Source: Brevundimonas subvibrioides (lineage in GTDB: Bacteria; Pseudomonadota; Alphaproteobacteria; Caulobacterales; Caulobacteraceae). From it: a DNA stretch of 64,000 nucleotides. The notes under the pieces were generated by a model that saw only the letters and a list, made by a program, of their open reading frames with translations, was not told the origin of the DNA and searched no databases. Positions 17,048 to 23,438 of the stretch are shown in pieces. The position numbers and the translations under genes are program-made. The DNA lies in contig NZ_NCEQ01000004.1 of assembly GCF_002280785.1 (NCBI RefSeq), positions 62,001-126,000 of the forward strand, read 5' to 3'. Within the stretch, counting starts at the first letter, position 1. The number at the start of each line of letters is the position of its first letter.

Positions 17048-17865
17048 CCTCCATCCGCGACTCCTTTGACATGGTCGTTTTCGACTGGGCCGGCACCACC
17101 GTCGATTTCGGCAGCCGCGCGCCGGTGCTGGCGTTGATCGAGGCCTTCGCCGCCCTCGGCGTGACGGTCTCTGAAGAGGAGGCGCGCCGCGACATGGGCC
17201 GCGCGAAGGCCGACCATGTCCGCGCCATGTTCGAACAGCCCCGGATCGCAAGGGCCTGGCAGGACGCGCAGGGCGCCGTGCCGGAGCAGGCGGCGCTCGA
17301 ACAGGTGATGGCCGAGCTTCAGGCCCCGATGATCCGGCTGGCCGCAGAGACTTCAGACCTCATCCCCGGCGTCGCCGCCGCCATTGCCTGCCTGCGCGAG
17401 CAGGGCGTCAAGATCGCCTCCTGCACCGGCTACACGCGCGAGATGATGCAGGCGATCCTGCCGCGCGCCGCGAGCCAGGGTTATGCGCCCGACCTGGTCG
17501 TGTGTGCGCACGAGACGCCCCAGGGTCGGCCCTCGCCGCTGATGATCTACAAGGCCAGCGCCGAGCTGGGCGTCTGGCCGCTCTCACGTGTGGTCAAGGT
17601 CGACGACGCCGAAGTCGGGATCGCCGAGGGCCGGAATGCGGGCTGTTTCACCGTGGGCGTGGCCGCGTCGGGCAATATGGCGGGCCTTACGGCACAGGCG
17701 CTGGCCGAGCTGGACGTCGACGCACGCGCCGCTCTGTTGAGCGCGGCCGCCGTTCGGTTGCGGGCAGCCGGCGCCGACCTGGTCATCGACACGGTCGCCG
17801 ATCTCGTTCCGGCGCTGGAAGCCGAAGCCGCCCGGCGTGCGGGGCAGGGCCTCGACGGCTGCTAG
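17044..17865 (+). CDS. phnX: Phosphonoacetaldehyde hydrolase (phosphonatase)
   Basis: A 273-residue HAD-superfamily protein. The nucleophile motif reads VVFDWAGTTVDFG (Asp14), and the cap domain has MGRAKADHVRAM, where Lys55 matches the Schiff-base lysine of PhnX. Further PhnX-like blocks are IASCTGYTREMMQAI and VVKVDDAEVGIAEGRNAG. The enzyme splits phosphonoacetaldehyde into acetaldehyde and phosphate. The DWAGTT nucleophile loop plus this lysine distinguish it from generic HAD phosphatases. Translation is coupled to the FAD oxidoreductase. Its stop overlaps by 4 bp the stop of the convergent HD-domain gene. Confidence 0.9.
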   Translation: MTSIRDSFDMVVFDWAGTTVDFGSRAPVLALIEAFAALGVTVSEEEARRDMGRAKADHVRAMFEQPRIARAWQDAQGAVPEQAALEQVMAELQAPMIRLAAETSDLIPGVAAAIACLREQGVKIASCTGYTREMMQAILPRAASQGYAPDLVVCAHETPQGRPSPLMIYKASAELGVWPLSRVVKVDDAEVGIAEGRNAGCFTVGVAASGNMAGLTAQALAELDVDARAALLSAAAVRLRAAGADLVIDTVADLVPALEAEAARRAGQGLDGC

Positions 17866-18461
17866 GTGGAGGTCTGAGCGACCGGGGCCGCCGCTTCAGT
17901 CTGTGCGGCGAGCGAGATGAGCAGATCGCGGTAGTCGGCCAGCGGCGCGATCACCACACCCTCGACCTTCCCCAGCTCGTCGTAGCGGCGCAGCCTTACA
18001 GCGGCCTCGAACCCAGGCGACGCGCTGAACGCGTCGGCCTCCGGCTCGGTCATCGCCCCCCCCTGCAGATCCAGGCTCTGGCTGGAGGCCGGGCTCAGCG
18101 ATTCGAGATACCCGGTTTCACGCGTCGCGAGATAGCGCTTGGCTTCCACGTGCAGGCGGATCGGTTCGGTGACCTGCGGGCCGAAGCCCTGGGCCAGCCA
18201 GGCCGCGCCAATGCGTTCGTGAAAGGCGTCGAGGCCACGATCGGCGGCGTCCTCGCCCTGCTTTTGCAGCAGGTGGCCGATGTCGTGCAGCAGCGCGGCG
18301 GCCACCAGGGCGTCAGGATCGCCGGCAGCGCGCGCGTGATGGGCGCATTGCAGCGCGTGCTCCAGCTGCGTCACGGCCTCGCCATAGTGGGCGCCGCCGA
18401 GCTGATCGAAGAGGGCGATGGTCGAGCCGACGAAGGCTTCGGCGGATTGCGGTCGCGTCAT
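17862..18461 (-). CDS. HD-domain phosphonate-associated oxygenase-like protein (PhnZ/TIGR03276 type)
   Basis: A 199-residue protein containing YGEAVTQLEHALQCAHHA and AAALLHDIGHLLQ, the two motifs shared by PhnZ and the phosphonate-operon HD proteins. These provide the di-iron HD ligands. PhnZ cleaves the C-P bond of 2-amino-1-hydroxyethylphosphonate oxidatively. The family also contains members with other or unknown substrates, and no PhnY-type hydroxylase is present here, so the reaction is uncertain. The start at 18461 is taken from the MTRPQSAEAF N-terminus. The upstream in-frame codons run into the operator palindrome at 18483-18494. Confidence 0.83.
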   Translation of the reverse strand: MTRPQSAEAFVGSTIALFDQLGGAHYGEAVTQLEHALQCAHHARAAGDPDALVAAALLHDIGHLLQKQGEDAADRGLDAFHERIGAAWLAQGFGPQVTEPIRLHVEAKRYLATRETGYLESLSPASSQSLDLQGGAMTEPEADAFSASPGFEAAVRLRRYDELGKVEGVVIAPLADYRDLLISLAAQTEAAAPVAQTST

Positions 18462-18482
18462 AAGGAATCCAGGCGGTAATCG

Positions 18483-18494
18483 TGGACTATACCA
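18483..18494. promoter_or_regulatory. Operator-like palindrome TGGACTATACCA upstream of the HD-domain gene
   Basis: It lies 22-33 bp before the ATG at 18461. Arms TGG...CCA with central TA match the perfect site at 14684 at 9 of 12 positions. The position near the promoter suggests repression by the local GntR/UTRA regulator. Confidence 0.6.
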
Positions 18495-18560
18495 GAACAA
18501 CCCGGCGCCGTTAAGTCGGTTGACCGGCGGAGCGACGGGACCGAGTTGCGGAAGGGGCGT

Positions 18561-20225
18561 TTAACGCGGCGTCAGCAGGTTCGGATCGATGAACTGGCGC
18601 GGGATGCCGGGACCTTCGAAATAGGCGCCCAGCCACGAGCCGCCGCCGCCATTGAAGTATTCGACGCGGATGGCGTGCTTGCCGGGCTGCAGATCGATGC
18701 TGCCGGCGGCGGTGATCACCCCGTGGTCGCCGTCGTTGTCCACGACCGTCTTGCCGTCGATGTACAGTTTGCTGCCGTCGTCCGAGGCCAGCGAAAAGCC
18801 GTACGACCCGGCGGTGGCGATGGTGATGTCGCCCTCGAACACCACGGCGACGGCGTCTTCGCGCGGCAGGCTCAGCCCATCGATGCTCACCTCATGCGTT
18901 CGGCCCGTCGCCGCCGGTTGAAGGCGCGAGAAGTCCGGAAGCCGCACAGGACCTTCCGGCAGCAGATAGGCGCTGTAGGTGACGCCGCGCGGCCCGGCGC
19001 TCTCGTCCAGGATGCGGAAATAGGCCGTGGCCGGAACGCTGGCGGCCAGGCCGTCAACGAACAGGCCGGCGCGCACGATGGTGCTGCGGGTGATCTGGAC
19101 CGGGCCGGCGTAGAGGGGCGACGCGGTGGTGGGGATGGAGTTGTCCAGTGTATAGCGGACCTCGCCGACAGGGTTCGGATTGCGGATGGTCATCTGCGCC
19201 GTCCGGCCGACGAACAGGCCGCCCGAAGGCGCATTGCCCTGACCCAGGGGTTCGATGAGCGGCGAGGCATGGAAGCTGCTCGTCCGGTAGGCCTGCACCG
19301 GCGCCGGCTCGCCGGCCATGGCAGGCCGGACCGGGCGCCCCAGCCAGGCATAGGGGATGTCCGCGCCCAGCAGCCAGGCCGCAGTTGCGGGGGTGTCGAA
19401 AGTGTTGATGGGCAGGTCGAGCTCAGCGCCCCGGTTGACGCCGCCGCCGTAGGCGATCCACGGAATCTCCAGCTCGGCCAGCGTCTCTCCGCCATGCCCC
19501 TTGCCCACGCCGCCGTGGTCGGAGGTCACGAGGATGACCGTGTCGTCGGCGATGCCGGCCTCGATGGTTGCCTGCCGGATCTGAGCGATCATCGCGTCGG
19601 CCCTGGCCACCGCCTCATAGTACTGCGGCGTGCCATGACCGTATTGATGGCCGGCGTGATCCACGTGATCGAGGTGCACGAACAGGAAGTTGGGGCGGCT
19701 GGCCCTTATGTAGGCGGTCGCCAGCGCGGTGGTCTGGTCCTCGTTCTCGCCGTGGACGTCGTAGTCCACGAACCGGTGGTCATAGAGGTTGCCGAACCCC
19801 TCCCAGTGATAGATCGAACCTACCTCCCACTCCGGATGCTGATCCGTCAGAATCTGGAAGATGGACGGAAAGAACCCGCCTGAGCCCGTGACCGAGGTCG
19901 GGAAGTTGAACTCGCCCACCTGCCAATCGTTGCTCGTCACGCCATGCTGTTCCGGTCCGGCGCCGTTGAGGATGGAGGCCCAGTTGGCGCCGCTCGTCGT
20001 CGGCATCACGCCCCGGGCGTGCAGGCTCCAGCTGCCATTGGCCATCATGTCGTCGAGGGTCGGCGTGTCGGCGTGGAGCACGCCGTCGGGGCTCAAGCCG
20101 TCGACGCCGATGACGATGACGTGGCGGGCGGTCTGGGCGGCGACAGAGGAAGCGAGGCCCATGCCCGCCATTGCGGCGGCGGTGAAGGCCACGACCAGCG
20201 CGGCGACCTTGATCGGCTTGTCCAT
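18561..20225 (-). CDS. Secreted alkaline-phosphatase-superfamily phosphodiesterase with PA14 domain
   Basis: The ATG at 20225 has GGGAG 8-12 bp upstream and begins a classical signal peptide ending SSVAAQ; upstream in-frame sequence lacks such features. Of 554 residues, about 30-290 form a type I phosphodiesterase/nucleotide pyrophosphatase domain. Metal or nucleophile motifs there are HVIVIGVDGLSPDG, MPTTSGANWASILNG, HLDHVDHAGHQYGHG and VTSDHGG. A chitobiase-C-like segment (VRYTLDNSIPTT) follows at about 330-400, then a PA14-type beta domain (GSYGFSLASDDGSKLYIDG). It would hydrolyse phosphoester, phosphodiester or phosphonate esters outside the cytoplasm. The PA14 domain suggests binding to glycan or surface. 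Confidence 0.83.
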   Translation of the reverse strand: MDKPIKVAALVVAFTAAAMAGMGLASSVAAQTARHVIVIGVDGLSPDGVLHADTPTLDDMMANGSWSLHARGVMPTTSGANWASILNGAGPEQHGVTSNDWQVGEFNFPTSVTGSGGFFPSIFQILTDQHPEWEVGSIYHWEGFGNLYDHRFVDYDVHGENEDQTTALATAYIRASRPNFLFVHLDHVDHAGHQYGHGTPQYYEAVARADAMIAQIRQATIEAGIADDTVILVTSDHGGVGKGHGGETLAELEIPWIAYGGGVNRGAELDLPINTFDTPATAAWLLGADIPYAWLGRPVRPAMAGEPAPVQAYRTSSFHASPLIEPLGQGNAPSGGLFVGRTAQMTIRNPNPVGEVRYTLDNSIPTTASPLYAGPVQITRSTIVRAGLFVDGLAASVPATAYFRILDESAGPRGVTYSAYLLPEGPVRLPDFSRLQPAATGRTHEVSIDGLSLPREDAVAVVFEGDITIATAGSYGFSLASDDGSKLYIDGKTVVDNDGDHGVITAAGSIDLQPGKHAIRVEYFNGGGGSWLGAYFEGPGIPRQFIDPNLLTPR

Positions 20226-20280
20226 GACAGACTCCCGGAGAGAAATGGCTTGAGAAGCCGCGAGACACGGCCTGCAAAAC

Positions 20281-20292
20281 TGGTATGTACCA
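20281..20292. promoter_or_regulatory. Operator-like palindrome TGGTATGTACCA in the GntR/phosphodiesterase divergent region
   Basis: It has TGGTA/TACCA arms around a TG centre. It lies 55 bp upstream of the phosphodiesterase start and 114 bp upstream of the regulator start. It is the expected location for autoregulation and control of the divergent gene. Confidence 0.65.
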
Positions 20293-20406
20293 AGAACCGG
20301 GCCGTACTCGGCGAAGCTTTCGTGAAAAGCTCTTGGCGTTTGCGTGGCGCCTTGACGTGGAACCGACGGGGTCGGATCGAAGGCGTGGTTCAATCCCGGG
20401 ATTCGA

Positions 20407-21144
20407 ATGGTGAACACCGCCTCAGCCTTGAAGTCCGAAGGCCTGCACTACCTGGGCATGCGCGACGACATCGCGGCGCGCATCGCTGCGGGCGACCTGA
20501 AGCCAGGCGACAAGTTGCCGTCCGAGCGGCGACTGCAGGACGAGGTCGGCGTCGCGCGCGGCACCATCCGCGCGGGCCTGTTCCAACTCGAGGCAGAGGG
20601 GGTGATCTATCGCCGCGACCGCAGCGGCTGGTACGTATCGCCGCCGCCTGTGGTGTATGACCCGACCCGCTGGGAAGGCTTCATGTCCTATGTCGAGGCC
20701 CAGGGGCGCAATCCGACGACGGAGACCATCTCGGCCGAGCTGGTCGTCGCAGACCCCCTTCTGGCCGAGGTCTTCTCCCGCCCGGCCGGCTCGCCGCTCT
20801 ACATGATTCGCCGCCGCCGCTATGTCGACAGCCGGGCCGTGCTGGTTGAGCGGATCGTCGTCGATGCCGCGCTCGCGCCGGACCTGTTGCGCTTCTCCTT
20901 CGACGAGTCGCTGACCAGCATTCTGAAGAGCGAGTACGGCCTGTCCGTCGCCCGCAACCAGGTCAGCATGCAGCCCTGTGCCCTGACCGGCTATGAGGCC
21001 GAGGCCTTGCGGCTAAAGCCAGGCCTGCCCGGTCTGGCCGTCCAGCGCATCAGCTACGACGCGCAAGGCCGCGTTGTGGAATACGACCACGAGCACTGGC
21101 GTCACGACGCTGTGCGGATCAGCGTCGACATCCGCGTGCGTTAA
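20407..21144 (+). CDS. GntR-family regulator with UTRA domain, phosphonate-locus type
   Basis: A 245-residue HutC-subfamily protein. The winged helix (residues about 10-80) includes AGDLKPGDKLPSERRLQDEVG and ARGTIRAGLFQLEAEGVIYR. The rest is a UTRA effector domain with YMIRRRRYVDSR and the tail block LPGLAVQRISYDAQGRVVEY. UTRA regulators bind small phosphorylated or amine effectors and usually repress. Four TGGNNNNNNCCA palindromes in front of neighbouring units are its likely targets. The Shine-Dalgarno before ATG 20407 is weak. Its stop overlaps by 4 bp that of the convergent phospholipase gene. Confidence 0.88.
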   Translation: MVNTASALKSEGLHYLGMRDDIAARIAAGDLKPGDKLPSERRLQDEVGVARGTIRAGLFQLEAEGVIYRRDRSGWYVSPPPVVYDPTRWEGFMSYVEAQGRNPTTETISAELVVADPLLAEVFSRPAGSPLYMIRRRRYVDSRAVLVERIVVDAALAPDLLRFSFDESLTSILKSEYGLSVARNQVSMQPCALTGYEAEALRLKPGLPGLAVQRISYDAQGRVVEYDHEHWRHDAVRISVDIRVR

Positions 21145-23237
21145 GCCAGGCGGAGGGGACCCGGTCCGCCGTTCGCGGGGTCCGACCAGGACGCGCGTCC
21201 CGTCTCGACATGGCCCGCGACGCGCCAGGTCTGGCCGCCCGCCTCGAACTGCCGATCATACCAGCCGTGGCTGTCCGTGAGCGCCATCGAGAGGGTCCGG
21301 GTCTCGCCGGCGGCCAGTCTGACCACCTCACCAGCGGCGCCGTAGGCGCGGTCCGTCATGGCGATCGCCAGAGGCGTCGACGAGAGGTTTTCAAGACGCA
21401 GTGCGGTCGGCGCGACCCTGCCGCCCTCGACACTGACCGCGAACCGATCGCTTCGGCCCGTCAGGCGTCGGTGGAAGCCGTTGGGACCGATGACGAACAG
21501 ATTCACGTCTTCGTCCGGCAGCGGCAGCGCGTGGGCCAATTCCTGCCCGGCGCCCACCGTGTAGCGGGCCGGAAACTGGTCCAGCCGCGCAACGTCATAG
21601 ACGTGGAAGACGGCTGCACGCTCCACCGACTGGTTCGTCATCAGCAGGATGCGCCCCGTGTCCGAAACCCGGAGCCGGGCGCCGAGATGATAGGGTGTCG
21701 CACGGCGACGACGCAGGCCGGTCTCCTGCACGGGCGCGGCCGCCTGATCCGGCAAGGGCGGCGGGATCTCCTCCAGGCGAGCCGCCCGGATTGACAGCGC
21801 CTCGGTCTCCGGAAGGGCCGCCATGAAGTCGACCGTGTCGGGCGCGGCGAAATCAAAGCATGACGTCAGGTCGCCACATACGCCGCGACGCCAGGCGCTG
21901 ATATTGGGCTCATGCACGCCGAAGCGCGCCTCGAGGAAGCGCAGGATGCTGGTGTGGTCGAAGACCTCGGACGCGACATGCCCCCCCTTGCTCCACGGCG
22001 AGATCACATACAGCGGCACTCGCATGCCAAGGCCGTAGGGCCGGTCCAGATAGGGCTCGTCAGCGGCTGTCTGGGCATGGATGTGATATTCGTCGTCCGC
22101 CGGTATGCTGGTCGCGCCGATCGCGCGGCCGGACACGCGCGCCGGCGGGGCGGGCGGCGGCACGTGGTCGAACAGTCCGTCGTTCTCGTCGAAATTGATC
22201 AGCAGGACTGTCCGCGCCCAGACGTCGGGGTTGGCCGTCAAGGCATCGAGCACCTTGGCCGTATAGTCCGCGCCCTGCAGGGGGGTGGAGACGCTGGGAT
22301 GCTCCGACATGGCCGCAGGCGCGATGATCCAAGACACCTCAGGCAGGCGGCCGGCCAGCACGTCCTGTTTGAGCCCGTCCAGGGTGCGGGTCGTCATGGT
22401 TCGGCGTGACAGAAGGGCCTCGGCGGCGGCCGAGGCTCCATGCGCCCGGCGATAGCTCTGGAAACCGACGAGGGGGTTGTCGGTGAAATTGTCCGCCATG
22501 TCCTGGTAGATCTGGAAGCCGACGCCGGCGTCCATCAGGCGCTCGGGATAGGTGGTCCAGAGGTAGCCGCCGTGGTGAAGCGGGTCGGCCTCCAGGGTGT
22601 CATAGCCATTGTTGATGGCGGGGCCGCCGGCCCTGGCGAGCGGGTCGTGGGTGCCGGTCCAGATATAGAGACGGTTGGGGTTGGTGCTGGTGTGCAGGGC
22701 GCTGTGATAGGCGTCGCACAGGGTGAAGGCCTCGGCGAGGGCGAACTGGAACGGCAGGTCTTCCCGCGTGAAATGGGCCATCGACTGGTTCTGCTTGTGG
22801 CATGGCCATTCGCCCATCCGCCCATTGTCCCAGGCCGCCTGGCTGTCGGCGAAGCCGTGGGGCGTGCCGAGTGGGCGATAGAGACGGAAGTCAGCATGCG
22901 TATCCAACCGGAACGGCGCGACCAGCGCGGGCTCGACGCCCTGTTGCTCATTGGGCTGGACCAGAACGGTACGATCCGGCGCGGTCGGCAACGCGGGAGC
23001 AGGAATGGCGAAACGGTCGCCGAAGCCCCGCACGCCGCGCATCGTGCCGAAATAATGGTCGAAGGCGCGGTTCTCCTGCGTCAGGATGACGACGTGCGCC
23101 ACGTCCATCAACGTGCCGGTCCGTCGATCGGCGGGGATCTCCAGAGCCCGGGCGATCGAAGGCGTAAAGGCGGCTGCCGCCCCCGCTGAGGCCATCATTG
23201 CGGCGATGAAGCTGCGGCGATCCTGCATTGGCGTCAT
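21141..23237 (-). CDS. Phospholipase C, phosphocholine-specific type, Tat-exported
   Basis: A 698-residue protein from ATG 23237, which has GGAGG 8-12 bp upstream; the earlier in-frame ATG lacks this. The N-terminus has a twin-arginine-like DRRSFIAAMM followed by a hydrophobic stretch. The phosphoesterase domain carries VVILTQENRAFDHYFGTMRG and LLINFDENDGLFDHVPPPAPP, and the C-terminus (about 500-698) holds the two beta-rich DUF756 domains of the PlcN/PlcH family. It would cleave phosphatidylcholine or sphingolipid head groups in the periplasm or outside. It faces the TonB receptor across a region with an operator palindrome, hairpin and possible Pho box. Confidence 0.9.
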   Translation of the reverse strand: MTPMQDRRSFIAAMMASAGAAAAFTPSIARALEIPADRRTGTLMDVAHVVILTQENRAFDHYFGTMRGVRGFGDRFAIPAPALPTAPDRTVLVQPNEQQGVEPALVAPFRLDTHADFRLYRPLGTPHGFADSQAAWDNGRMGEWPCHKQNQSMAHFTREDLPFQFALAEAFTLCDAYHSALHTSTNPNRLYIWTGTHDPLARAGGPAINNGYDTLEADPLHHGGYLWTTYPERLMDAGVGFQIYQDMADNFTDNPLVGFQSYRRAHGASAAAEALLSRRTMTTRTLDGLKQDVLAGRLPEVSWIIAPAAMSEHPSVSTPLQGADYTAKVLDALTANPDVWARTVLLINFDENDGLFDHVPPPAPPARVSGRAIGATSIPADDEYHIHAQTAADEPYLDRPYGLGMRVPLYVISPWSKGGHVASEVFDHTSILRFLEARFGVHEPNISAWRRGVCGDLTSCFDFAAPDTVDFMAALPETEALSIRAARLEEIPPPLPDQAAAPVQETGLRRRRATPYHLGARLRVSDTGRILLMTNQSVERAAVFHVYDVARLDQFPARYTVGAGQELAHALPLPDEDVNLFVIGPNGFHRRLTGRSDRFAVSVEGGRVAPTALRLENLSSTPLAIAMTDRAYGAAGEVVRLAAGETRTLSMALTDSHGWYDRQFEAGGQTWRVAGHVETGRASWSDPANGGPGPLRLA

Positions 23238-23360
23238 GGCTCGTCCTCCGGACGGTGGGGCTGACAAGTCGCTGCCGCCCGCGTCTTCCTAGGTTTTGCC
23301 GATTGCGATCGTATGACAGCGACCGATCGGACGACGCGAATTCTCGCATTCCGCACAGAG

Positions 23361-23389
23361 TGGTCAGCGAAACGTCACGCGGCTGTTAC
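23361..23389 (+). promoter_or_regulatory. Possible tandem Pho box upstream of the TonB receptor
   Basis: Three elements recur at exactly 11-nt spacing: TGGTCAG, ACGTCAC and CTGTTAC. They resemble the CTGTCAC half-sites of PhoB boxes, in the order weak, good, good. They end 50 bp before the receptor start. In a locus for phosphonate and phospholipid use, PhoB control is sensible, but the match was judged by eye only. Confidence 0.35.
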
Positions 23390-23429
23390 CCCCAACTGCT
23401 CTAACGATCTGGTGCAGACCAGTTGGGGG
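23389..23429 (+). promoter_or_regulatory. Leader hairpin that would sequester the receptor's ribosome binding site
   Basis: A perfect 10-bp inverted repeat, CCCCCAACTG (23389-23398) and CAGTTGGGGG (23420-23429), with a 21-nt loop. The right arm contains the GGGGGA Shine-Dalgarno that ends 8 nt before the ATG at 23439. If transcribed, the stem would hide the ribosome binding site. Confidence 0.55.
23409..23422. promoter_or_regulatory. Operator-like palindrome CTGGTGCAGACCAG upstream of the TonB receptor
   Basis: It has five-base perfect arms, CTGGT/ACCAG, and the inner 12-mer matches the TGG...CCA sites at 14684, 18483 and 20281. It ends 16 bp before the receptor start and overlaps the right arm of the leader hairpin, so it could act on DNA, on RNA, or be a by-product of the stem. 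Confidence 0.55.
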
Positions 23430-23438
23430 ATACAACAC

